From Deinococcus marmoris (GTDB lineage: Bacteria > Deinococcota > Deinococci > Deinococcales > Deinococcaceae): a DNA stretch of 16,940 nt. Below the pieces are notes generated by a model that was not told the origin of the DNA, ran no database searches, and saw only the letters and a program-made list of their open reading frames with translations. Where the stretch lies: the NCBI RefSeq assembly GCF_001949125.1, contig NZ_MSTI01000128.1, positions 1-16,940 of the forward strand, read 5' to 3'. Position numbers and translations under genes: made by a program. Shown one piece after another: positions 7,321 to 13,633 of this stretch (within the stretch, counting starts at the first letter, position 1; every line of letters starts with the position of its first letter).

Positions 7321-7389
7321 GAACGCCTCCAAGAAGGTGAGGTAGCGGAGCGCGATCTCTCCGGTCACGCTGCCCCAGTGAGGGTCACC

Positions 7390-7676
7390 ATGTCGGATCT
7401 AGAGTTCCCTTGACGGGATCTGGACCAGGACATCCGGCAGGGCCGCACTGCCTATGCCCTGACCCGCAGTGAGGCCCGTCAGGCCGCCGAGAAGGCCCAG
7501 CGGGCATCCAGGCGGGAACACGCCGCCCAGACCCAGGCACGGGCCGAGGAGAGGCGCACCGCGCGGGCACAGGCCAGAGTCAACGGCGAGGTGGTCCCCA
7601 GAGCCGGGCTGCCGCGACGATCAACGCGGCGGCGACGCGGGCCGAGAAAGCCGCTTCCAGCCCCTCTCAAACTCCA
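7390..7676 (+). pseudogene. Decayed 5' part of an alanine/arginine-rich gene
   Basis: GTGAGGGT lies 5 nt before ATG 7390, an excellent ribosome binding site. The frame reads MSDLEFP and then hits TGA at 7411-7413. The same frame resumes as RDLDQDIRQGRTAYALTRSE and continues with highly charged helical sequence (AEKAQRASRREHAAQTQAR). At about 7595-7605 the sense passes into another frame reading SRAAATINAAATRAEKAAS, which runs without a break into the frame starting at 7677. One nonsense change plus one frameshift therefore separate a good start from an intact 3' part. Sequencing error at either site cannot be excluded. The function is unknown; the helical repeat-like character suggests a coiled coil. 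Confidence 0.55.
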
Positions 7677-7770
7677 GTGCAACAGTTGTTAGAAGGACTG
7701 AAGGCAGTGGAAAGGAGAGAGCTGGAAGCCTGGGTGTTAACTGCTTTTTCGAATCCAACCTCAGACGTTA
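7675..7770 (+). repeat. Dispersed repeat copy A
   Basis: This stretch aligns with 11745-11840. Shared blocks include cagtgcaacagt, ggactgaaggc, agagagctggaagcctgggt and acctcagac. In the plus-strand frame several differences are synonymous (gca/gcg, gtg/gta, tcg/tcc), which suggests an ancestral coding segment and not a purely structural repeat. Confidence 0.6.
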
Positions 7771-8165
7771 CTCTGACTGTCGCACCCGCCTTTTCAGACG
7801 CCCTGGACGCGGTGTTCATGCTGCCGACATTGACGGGCCTGTCGCGCAGCCAGCGGGGAGCGTTGGTGGAGAAAACGGCGCGCACCCTGGCCGCCGCTTT
7901 CGAGGACTCCCAGAACTTCAAGTTCTGGTGCTGGCTGATCTGGCAAACCCTGCGCGCCCATGACCAGGGCCAGGACTGGAGCGACGACGTGGCGCACCTG
8001 ATGGCCCGCGTGCTGGACGACATTCGACAATACGAACAGATGGGCAACCGGGCACAGAACTACCCTGCCGCGCTGGTGGTGAACGGGTTGAGGAACTGCG
8101 GACTGCTCGACGCATTGCGGCAGATTGCGCCGACGCGGGTGGGAAAGCGGCCCCGCGCCGCATGA
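7677..8165 (+). CDS. Unknown protein, probably the 3' part of the gene broken at 7390
   Basis: The open frame of 162 codons begins at GTG 7677, but no ribosome binding site precedes it and coding-like sequence continues upstream in frame to about 7600. The first 35 residues (LKAVERRELEAWVL at the centre) are shared with a fragment at 11747. The rest is helical and aromatic-rich: VFMLPTLTGLSRSQRGALVE, then AFEDSQNFKFWCWLIWQTLR and QNYPAALVVNGLRNCGLL. I do not recognise the family. There is no signal peptide, and the aromatic FWCWLIW stretch is too short to call a membrane helix. Without the start at 7390 it is probably not translated efficiently. Confidence 0.5.
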   Translation: MQQLLEGLKAVERRELEAWVLTAFSNPTSDVTLTVAPAFSDALDAVFMLPTLTGLSRSQRGALVEKTARTLAAAFEDSQNFKFWCWLIWQTLRAHDQGQDWSDDVAHLMARVLDDIRQYEQMGNRAQNYPAALVVNGLRNCGLLDALRQIAPTRVGKRPRAA

Positions 8166-8327
8166 CCTAGAAACGCTGATCGAGCAGAACCAGGTGCAGC
8201 CCGTGATGGGGCTGTGCGGCGTGAATGCAAAATACGCCTGCGCCCATGCTGGACGGGATTTAGGTGTGGATTGCCTTTGCTGCCTGTGTATCAAGCCCGC
8301 GTAGGATATGACTTTCAAGGAGGCACT

Positions 8328-8789
8328 GTGGCCGACGTCTGGGATTTCCTCTTTCTAAGCGGTGAGTTTGCGCCGCGCACGTACATCCTGGAAGGGCTGA
8401 CTCTTCAGGATGTCGGCACCCGCCCATCAGGAGCGTCACACAGCATCTACGAGGAGCTGTGGCACACCGTCGTCTGGCAGCGCGTCGTACTGGAACGCGA
8501 TACAGCGGCCATCGAAGGCTGGGACGAGAACGTGGGCTTTCCCGCCAGTCCTGCTCCTGAAGATGAGGCCGCCTGGCAAGCTCTTGTCGATTCATTTCTC
8601 GCCTACTCTGAACGTGCCGTCGAACTCGCGCAGGACGACACCTGGCTGGAGACTGAGGAAGGCACGGACAATCCTGGATTCACCTGGAGAAATGCGCTCG
8701 AACAGCTTGCTGTTCACAACGCCTACCACATGGGCAAAATCGTCCTCTTGAGGCAAATTCTGGGCTGCTGGACGCCGCGCTCCAAATAG
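8328..8789 (+). CDS. DinB-family protein
   Basis: This 153-residue protein has the DinB four-helix-bundle fold. Members are metal-binding proteins, and some act as thiol-dependent S-transferases (bacillithiol or mycothiol type). In E. coli the dinB name belongs to an unrelated polymerase. The three metal-ligand histidines are visible: His46 in EELWHTVVW, and His130 and His134 in AVHNAYHMGKIVLLRQ. The start is GTG 8328, chosen because AAGGAGG at 8317-8323 lies 4 nt upstream. The upstream in-frame codons back to 8214 look non-coding. No operator similar to the palindrome at 9889 is seen before it, so it is probably not part of the WYL regulon, although it adjoins that module and such genes often travel together. 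Confidence 0.88.
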   Translation: MADVWDFLFLSGEFAPRTYILEGLTLQDVGTRPSGASHSIYEELWHTVVWQRVVLERDTAAIEGWDENVGFPASPAPEDEAAWQALVDSFLAYSERAVELAQDDTWLETEEGTDNPGFTWRNALEQLAVHNAYHMGKIVLLRQILGCWTPRSK

Positions 8790-8925
8790 CATTGCTCTCC
8801 GCCAAGGTCATCAACCAGAGCGCCTGGCTTTTACGGCTGGGAGGGTGAGGCCTGGCAGTCACAGCAGCGGCAAATCGGTTTGGCGGGTCAAGGTCTTTTC
8901 TGATATTGGACGGGAGGGCAAGTCA

Positions 8926-8931
8926 TAGTAT
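8926..8931 (+). promoter_or_regulatory. -10 box (TAGTAT) for the WYL regulator
   Basis: TAGTAT ends 5 nt before ATG 8937. This is the position of the TANNNT motif of leaderless Deinococcus mRNAs, and no Shine-Dalgarno sequence is present. TTGGAC at 8906-8911 is a possible -35, but its 14-nt spacing is short. Confidence 0.45.
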
Positions 8932-8936
8932 GGGCA

Positions 8937-9854
8937 ATGAACCGCACGGACCGCCTGTTCGCTCTGGTGCTGGAATTGCGCAGTGAGGTCTGGACCCCCG
9001 CAGAGACGCTGGCCCAGACCTTCGGGATCAGTGTCCGGACGGTTTACCGGGACGTGGCCGCCCTGAACGAGGCAGGCGTACCTGTGCTGAGTGTGCCAGG
9101 GCGCGGCTACTCGATGATGCCCGGTTACTTTCTTCCTCCACTTCACCTCACCTCCGAAGAGGCGGTCATGTTGGCCCTGGGCGCAGACGCGGTCTACGGG
9201 GCCTTTGACACCGACTATGCCCAAGCGGCACAGTCGGCCCTCAAGAAGTTGCGGGCCGCCTTGCCGGATGAGCGGCGCACAGCAGTGACCCAACTGCAAG
9301 AACATCTGCGGATCGTTGCGCCGGGTGACGTTGAGAACACCGACATCCTGCGGATCTTACGCGGGGCGGTGCTGGGCGGGCGGATCATCCGGTTCCAGTA
9401 CCACAAGCCCACGCAGGGGCCAGAACGACGGGAGGTCTATCCCCTGCGCCTGGTTTATTTGCATGGTGCGTGGTTACTGGGCAGTTTTGACCCGGCACGG
9501 GGAGAGCGGCGTTCTTTTCGGCTCAGCCGCATGGAGGCCGTGCAGGTGCAACCTGAAACCTTCGTGGCTGAGCCAGAGTGGCGCACCGATCCTGGTCCGC
9601 AGCGCGAGCAGATGAACCTGACGGTTCGTCTGCATTTTCCGGGCGAGCTGAAACGCGCTGTACGCGAACGTCCCAGCTTTTTTCAGACGGCAGTGGAGGA
9701 CCTGAAGGGCGGCCTGGAAGTCACCCTGCAAGTCCGTGACCTTCAGAGCGTATGGCCCTGGGTGCTGTCGTGGGGTGCGGACGTGCGGGTGTTGGAGCCT
9801 CCAGAACTGCGCGAGCGGCTGCGAGAAGAGGCGCGGCGCATGCTGCTGACCTGA
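8937..9854 (+). CDS. YafY-type WYL-domain transcriptional regulator
   Basis: This 305-residue cytosolic regulator opens with a DeoR-like winged helix-turn-helix at about residues 1-60: RTDRLFALVLELR, then LAQTFGISVRTVYRDVAAL, and a wing ending GRGYSMMPGYFLPPLHLT. The WYL ligand-sensing domain follows (about 135-215): GRIIRFQYHKP, VYPLRLVYLHGAWLLGSFD and RSFRLSRMEAVQ. A WCX-type C-terminal domain ends in ERLREEARRMLL. Length and domain order are normal. Members repress or activate adjacent stress genes and sense nucleic acid or small ligands. Directly downstream are a TGACA/TGTCA palindrome and a VOC-VOC-glycosylase operon, the probable target. Confidence 0.93.
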   Translation: MNRTDRLFALVLELRSEVWTPAETLAQTFGISVRTVYRDVAALNEAGVPVLSVPGRGYSMMPGYFLPPLHLTSEEAVMLALGADAVYGAFDTDYAQAAQSALKKLRAALPDERRTAVTQLQEHLRIVAPGDVENTDILRILRGAVLGGRIIRFQYHKPTQGPERREVYPLRLVYLHGAWLLGSFDPARGERRSFRLSRMEAVQVQPETFVAEPEWRTDPGPQREQMNLTVRLHFPGELKRAVRERPSFFQTAVEDLKGGLEVTLQVRDLQSVWPWVLSWGADVRVLEPPELRERLREEARRMLLT

Positions 9855-9888
9855 GCGCTGTCCAAGGTGCTTAGTCAAAGTGCTGCCG

Positions 9889-9919
9889 GGCCACTCCTGA
9901 CATAGGGCTGTCAGTGGCC
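9889..9919 (+). promoter_or_regulatory. Candidate operator palindrome upstream of the VOC-VOC-glycosylase operon
   Basis: The sequence ggccac-tcc-tgaca, then a 6-nt centre, then tgtca-gtggcc forms an inverted repeat with 5-bp inner and 6-bp outer arms and a 3-nt bulge. The TGACA-N6-TGTCA core is the kind of site I associate with YafY-type WYL regulators that control VOC genes. A TACGTT box at 9925-9930 could be the -10, but no good -35 was found, so the palindrome probably overlaps the promoter. Confidence 0.55.
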
Positions 9920-9948
9920 TCCCCTACGTTGGTTCCAGGAGGTCAATC

Positions 9949-10296
9949 ATGAACACCATTCTCGCCTTCGTCACGCTGCATACGCCGGATTACAGGGCGG
10001 CCCGCGCTTACCTGACCGACGTTCTGGGCTTCGAGGCCACCGAGGAGCGGCCCGGCGCAAACGCCTTCGTCAGCGCGAGCGGCGCAGGACTGGCGCTGCG
10101 TGAAGACCGGGACGCCAGGCCACTGCTCGGCGGGGGCGTCACCATCTCTTTCATCGTGCCAGAGGTGGAGAAGTACCACCAACAGCTCGTGGAGCGTGGC
10201 GCGAGGATCGTGCAGCCGCCGCACAACATGCCCTTTGGGCGCACCTTCACCGTACTGACCCCGGATGGTCACCAACTCGGCTTTTACGAGGCGTAG
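9949..10296 (+). CDS. VOC-family protein (first of a tandem pair)
   Basis: This 115-residue glyoxalase-fold protein is preceded by AGGAGG 6 nt before the ATG, one of the strongest ribosome binding sites in the window. Motifs are FVTLHTPDYRAARAYLTDVL near the N-terminus, a central ISFIVPEVEKYHQQLVERGA, and the closing PFGRTFTVLTPDGHQLGFYE. His11 and the C-terminal Glu114 sit where the metal-binding residues usually lie in this fold. The likely role is detoxifying or binding a reactive small molecule, with substrate unknown. It is the first gene after the palindrome at 9889 and lies 41 bp before a paralogue with the same layout. Confidence 0.9.
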   Translation: MNTILAFVTLHTPDYRAARAYLTDVLGFEATEERPGANAFVSASGAGLALREDRDARPLLGGGVTISFIVPEVEKYHQQLVERGARIVQPPHNMPFGRTFTVLTPDGHQLGFYEA

Positions 10297-10337
10297 CACG
10301 GCCCGCCGCTCTCTCTCGCATAAAAGGAGAACCCGAC

Positions 10338-10697
10338 ATGCACACCACTCTCGATTTCATTGCTTTGCACACCCAGGATCTGGCGGCTGCCCGCCAGTAC
10401 TACACTGAAATTCTGGGCTTCGAGACCACCGCTGGTCCGCCCAACGCCGCCGTGTTTACCCAGGCAGGCGGGGCAAGCCTGGCTGTGCGTGAACCCCTGC
10501 CGCATGAGGCCAGGGACCACCTCGGCTCGGGCGCGTCCATCTGGTTCGCTGTACCTGATGCTGACGCTTACCACGCGCAGGTCACGTCGGCAGGCGCGCA
10601 GGTCACGCAACCCCCGCAGGACGGTCCCTTCGGACGGATGTTCAGTGTGCAGACACCGGACGGCCACGCGCTGACGTTCCATCAAGTACAGCAATGA
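10338..10697 (+). CDS. VOC-family protein (second of a tandem pair)
   Basis: This 119-residue protein is clearly paralogous to its upstream neighbour: FIALHTQDLAAARQYYTEIL against the FVTLHTPDY motif, and PFGRMFSVQTPDGHALTFHQ against the PFGRTFTVLTPDG motif. AAAAGGAGA ends about 7 nt before the ATG. A glutamine replaces the final acidic ligand (TFHQVQQ), so metal binding or substrate may differ from the first copy, or the two may pair. Its TGA overlaps the glycosylase ATG as ATGA. The 41-bp spacer to the first copy contains no terminator, so the three genes probably form one transcript. Confidence 0.9.
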   Translation: MHTTLDFIALHTQDLAAARQYYTEILGFETTAGPPNAAVFTQAGGASLAVREPLPHEARDHLGSGASIWFAVPDADAYHAQVTSAGAQVTQPPQDGPFGRMFSVQTPDGHALTFHQVQQ

Positions 10698-11593
10698 CCG
10701 CGCCTCTGCTGCCAGTCACCCCGCCATTCGACTTGCGTCATACGCTGGCTTTTCTGAACGGCTTTCCACCTGCACAGGGCGAGCAAAACACCGCAGGCGA
10801 ACTTCGCAAGGCCACCCGCCTGAATGGGCAGACTGTCGGCTTCGTGGTAGGGCAGGACACGGCGGGCTTGAAGTACACCCTTCATCCCGAACAGCCTTTG
10901 ACTGGGGCAGAGACGGCGGCCCTGCTGGAACGCCTGGCCTCTTTCCTGGCCACTGGGGATGACCTCCAGCCCTTTTACGATCTGGCCGAGCAAGACACGG
11001 CGTTTGGGCCGACCTTGAAAGCCATGCATGGCTTTCATCAGCCCCGTTTCCTGACACCATTCGAGGTGGCGTGCTGGGCAGTGCTGACCCAGCGGCTCCC
11101 GAATGCGCAGGCGTTGCGGCTCAAACGGAGGGTCACGGAAGCCTGTGGCGGCGAGTGGGAGGGCCGCCCAGCCTTTCCTGAACCCACCGAATTAGCCGGG
11201 CTGACTGAAGCGGAGTGGCTGGCGTTGGTAGGCCAGGAACGCAAGGCCCGCGCGCTGCTGGCGGTGACGCGAGCTTTTTCAGAGGTGAGCGAAACGGAGT
11301 TGCACCAGCGTTCTACTGCCGAGCTGCGCGCGTGGCTTCTGGGTCTGTACGGGATCGGCGACTGGAGTGCGCTATTCATTCTGGTGCGGGGGCTGGGGCG
11401 TAAGGAAGTGTTGGAGGTGGGCGCAGATGGTCCGCTGCGTAAGGAGCTGTTGCGTGCCGCCCGGCCCATTTACGGTGACCTGAGCGCCGCCGAGCTGACG
11501 CGCGTCGCCCAGCGCTATGGGGATCAGCAGGGCCAGTGGGCCACCTACCTGCGCAGCCGCGCGGCAGTGATCGGACCAATGGTAGAAACCTGA
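10694..11593 (+). CDS. AlkA-type DNA-3-methyladenine glycosylase (HhH-GPD family)
   Basis: This 299-residue base-excision repair enzyme is expected to remove alkylated bases from DNA. The N-terminal part (about 1-110) resembles the AlkA N-terminal domain. The HhH-GPD core starts at FLTPFEVACWAVLTQRLP (about 119-136). The helix-hairpin-helix is LLGLYGIGDWSALFILVRGL (215-234). The catalytic Asp is most likely Asp245 in GADGPLRK, which fits the D-x-x-L-R/K pattern after the hairpin. Length is close to E. coli AlkA (about 280). The start overlaps the preceding VOC stop as ATGA and lacks its own strong ribosome binding site, implying translational coupling. Co-expression with VOC proteins under a WYL regulator points to an alkylation or electrophile response. 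Confidence 0.9.
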   Translation: MTAPLLPVTPPFDLRHTLAFLNGFPPAQGEQNTAGELRKATRLNGQTVGFVVGQDTAGLKYTLHPEQPLTGAETAALLERLASFLATGDDLQPFYDLAEQDTAFGPTLKAMHGFHQPRFLTPFEVACWAVLTQRLPNAQALRLKRRVTEACGGEWEGRPAFPEPTELAGLTEAEWLALVGQERKARALLAVTRAFSEVSETELHQRSTAELRAWLLGLYGIGDWSALFILVRGLGRKEVLEVGADGPLRKELLRAARPIYGDLSAAELTRVAQRYGDQQGQWATYLRSRAAVIGPMVET

Positions 11594-12084
11594 CAAGGGG
11601 TGGCCGTGCCCTGTCGCATTTGAAGCCTCCGGTTTACAGGTCTGAAAAACGACGTGTTTCTGGCAGTCTGATGGTATCCCGGTTGAAGTAAAGCTTGATG
11701 GGGACACGGGCCGAGTAAGCCAGCGCCAGACCCTCCCCTACTTCAGTGCAACAGTCAGTTAAAGGACTGAAGGCGGTAGAATATAGAGAGCTGGAAGCCT
11801 GGGTGTTAGCCCAATTTTCCGACTCCACCTCAGACTCAGGAATTACACCTCTGTATAGCATGAGAACACTGTCCCAAACAGTGAAAATTGACTCGCTTTC
11901 GTGGGGTGGTTTCTGTCATTTTACCCTCTTCCTCCCCACCTCAAAAGCTCAGCGTCTCAATGCTGTCATCCCGCTTTTTAGCATGCTCCCGAACCATTCA
12001 CACCTCTTCAATTTTGCCAAACCATTCTGGGATTCTCGCGCCAGGAGGGAATTTTTCTGATTATGCAGATGCAACTCCTGAGTC
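11594..12084. other. Gene-free, AT-richer stretch with repeat debris
   Basis: No credible gene is present. The stretch contains a diverged dispersed-repeat copy (11745-11840), an upstream segment (11684-11712) similar to 1958-1986, and a small hairpin cactgt-cccaa-acagtg at 11868-11884. From about 11840 to 12075 the base composition is visibly poorer in G+C than the surrounding genes, which fits imported or mobile-element-derived DNA. Confidence 0.5.
11745..11840 (+). repeat. Dispersed repeat copy B
   Basis: This stretch is homologous to 7675-7770. The plus-strand frame reads VQQSVKGLKAVEYRELEAWV, compared with VQQLLEGLKAVERRELEAWV at the other copy. Similarity appears to begin slightly upstream (a Ser/Pro-rich stretch in both) and ends near the acctcagac block. 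Here no longer gene surrounds it, so this is a fragment. Confidence 0.6.
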
Positions 12085-12398
12085 TTACCGTACCGTTGAT
12101 CCTGAAGGCAACTCAGCGCCCCGTTGCACCTGACTCTCTAGAAAATTGTCGATCAGCGCAAAGGTTGCGGAAGGCTGTTCAATCTGCGGAAGATGTCCGG
12201 CCCGCTCAATGATCTGAAACTGGGCATCGAGAAAAGCGGCGGCGTAAGCTGGAGTCCCGATCTGATCGCTCTCTCCCCACAGCACCAGGGTAGGCATCTC
12301 CGTCTAGCCCAGGCGGCCCGCAAGTTGGGGATCATGCATGTAATGGTCCAAGGCCAGGACGCGCATCGTCGTCATGTTGGCCTGCTGGGCCTGCCCCG
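12085..12398 (-). pseudogene. Alpha/beta-hydrolase, C-terminal fragment
   Basis: The minus-strand frame from 12297 to 12085 reads MPTLVLWGESDQIGTPAYAA, then FQIIERAGHLPQIEQPSATF. This is the C-terminal Asp (GESD) and His (AGHLPQ) region of the alpha/beta-hydrolase catalytic triad. Upstream, a different frame reads MRVLALDHYMHDPNLRA, the expected preceding helix, so a frameshift at about 12300-12315 separates the two. The fragment stops at the IS3 end (12400). On the far side of the IS the next coding sequence is the TetR gene, so the N-terminal two-thirds of the hydrolase, with the nucleophile, is missing. The gene is non-functional. Confidence 0.7.
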
Positions 12399-12415
12399 CT
12401 TTTGCGTAGTTGAGG

Positions 12416-13231
12416 TTAAGCGGCTTTAGCCTGGCGCTCGAACTCGTGGGGTGTCAAGTACCCGAATGTGGAGTGGCGGCGCTGTCGGTTGTAGAAGACC
12501 TTGATGTATTCGAAGACGGCCTGCCGGGCAACTATGCGGTTCTCGAAGATGTTGTCCTCGAACAGCTCCCTTTTCAGGGAGCTAAAAAAGCTCTCCACGA
12601 CAGCATTATCCTGGCAATCCCCCCTTCTGCTCATGCTCCCTTTGGCCCGTAGGCGGGCCAATTCTCCCTGAAATATCCGACTGGCGTACTGACTTCCTCT
12701 ATCGCTGTGATGGAGCAAACCAGGCGCTGGACAGCGACGCTGCACGGCCATCTGGAGAGCAGCAAGCGGCAACGTGGCTGGCATATGGGCGTCCATGGCA
12801 TAGCCCACCACTGCGCGCGAATGCAGATCGAGGGTCACCGCGAGGTACAGCCAGCCTTCTTTCGTGGGAACAAAGGTCAAATCCGAAGCCCAGACCGCAT
12901 TGGGCTGCTGGACGTCGAACTGACGATCCGGGAGATTCGGGCAGACCGGAAAGAAATGCGCACTGTCTGTCGTGCGTACATGGCGGCGTTTTCCTTTGGC
13001 CCGTAGACCTCCGACACGCATTAAGCGGGCGACGCGTTTCCTAGAAACCTGCACTCCTTCCGCGCGCAGCTCGGCATGAATGCGTGGGGATCCATAGCGC
13101 CCTTTGCGAAGCTGGTGAATCTCTCGGATGCGCTGCTGGAGCAACGCATCCCATTGCTGTTGGTTGGAGACGGGCCTTCTTCGCCAACTGTGGTACCCAC
13201 TCACCGAGACCTCCAGCACGCGACACATCAC
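12416..13231 (-). CDS. IS3-family transposase OrfB
   Basis: This 271-residue rve-type integrase-fold transposase has a complete DDE triad: Asp117 in AVWASDLTFV, Asp177 in LHHSDRGSQYAS and Glu213 in DNAVVESFFSSLK, with 35 residues between the last two as in the D-D-35-E signature. An N-terminal HTH_21-like part reads RKGRYGSPRIHAELRAEGVQ. The C-terminal FYNRQRRHSTFGYLTPHEF is typical. The frame starts here at GTG 13231, but the conserved OrfB N-terminus (RYHFISDHRTQYRLD) continues upstream to CTG 13279, where homologues have ATG. The natural start may therefore be mutated or be CTG. In intact IS3 elements OrfB is made as an OrfAB fusion by -1 frameshifting. Confidence 0.9.
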   Translation of the reverse strand: MMCRVLEVSVSGYHSWRRRPVSNQQQWDALLQQRIREIHQLRKGRYGSPRIHAELRAEGVQVSRKRVARLMRVGGLRAKGKRRHVRTTDSAHFFPVCPNLPDRQFDVQQPNAVWASDLTFVPTKEGWLYLAVTLDLHSRAVVGYAMDAHMPATLPLAALQMAVQRRCPAPGLLHHSDRGSQYASRIFQGELARLRAKGSMSRRGDCQDNAVVESFFSSLKRELFEDNIFENRIVARQAVFEYIKVFYNRQRRHSTFGYLTPHEFERQAKAA

Positions 13232-13275
13232 GTCCAGGCGGTATTGCGTCCGGTGATCAGAGATGAAGTGGTACC

Positions 13276-13574
13276 TCAGCGTATGGTTTCCATGGCGAAG
13301 AAGGCGGCGGATTTTTTAAAATTTCCCGCTCCTGACGCAGAATTTCGTTTTCTTTACGGAGTTTTCGGATCTCCTGTTGCTCTGGAATCAGAGTCTACTT
13401 TCCCTGACCAGGGAAAGTAGACTCACCCTGTTCCTGTTCAGCCGTCAGCCACTTGCGGAGCAGTGAGGCACCCTCGCCGAGCTCACAGGCGGTGTGATAG
13501 AGGTTGCCGCCCGTTCGGGCGAGCTGAACAGCGTCTCGTTTGAATTCAGTGGAATGGATTCTGCGGTGGGTCAT
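13276..13574 (-). pseudogene. IS3-family transposase OrfA, disrupted
   Basis: The frame starts at ATG 13572-13574: THRRIHSTEFKRDAVQLART, then TACELGEGASLLRKWL, the usual helix-turn-helix of HTH_Tnp_1 OrfA proteins. It stops at TAG 13395-13397 after 59 residues. The same frame then resumes with PEQQEIRKLRKENEILRQER, the leucine-zipper part. A second lesion follows: at the A-run after EREILK only six A residues are present, and shifting by one restores KKSAAFFAMETIR and a stop at 13276. In the restored frame orfB lies at -1, as expected for programmed frameshifting, so one A has probably been lost. The DNA-binding subunit is not made intact. Confidence 0.75.
13391..13424. repeat. Perfect 16-bp inverted repeat inside orfA
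   Basis: gagtctactttccctg (13391-13406) and cagggaaagtagactc (13409-13424) are exact reverse complements separated by 2 bp. The palindrome contains the premature stop of orfA. Confidence 0.9.
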
Positions 13575-13633
13575 GATGGTGCCTCCTCTTGTCGAGGCTT
13601 ATCCGCATCTGCGCAAAACCGGGTCACCCTCAC

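Larger units (their letters stand above)
12400..13618 (-). mobile_element. IS3-family insertion sequence, 1.2 kb
   Basis: The terminal repeats are ttttgcgtagttgaggttaa (from 12400 inward) and, read inward from 13618 on the other strand, ttttgcgcagatgcggataa. They agree at 18 of the first 22 positions. The orfB stop codon lies inside the first of these repeats. A CCG trinucleotide flanks both sides (12396-12398 and 13619-13621) and may be the target duplication, leaving one unmatched base at 12399. The element carries a broken orfA and an intact orfB, so it is probably immobile on its own. It separates the hydrolase fragment from the TetR gene. Confidence 0.8.

Noticed and set aside
8214..8327. 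N-terminal extension of the DinB frame
   Set aside because: AAGGAGG precedes GTG 8328. The upstream codons are cysteine- and arginine-rich with no family match.
11634..11861. Minus-strand ORF (75 aa) across repeat copy B
   Set aside because: Synonymous-type differences between the repeat copies favour the plus-strand frame, and the ORF has no ribosome binding site or family.
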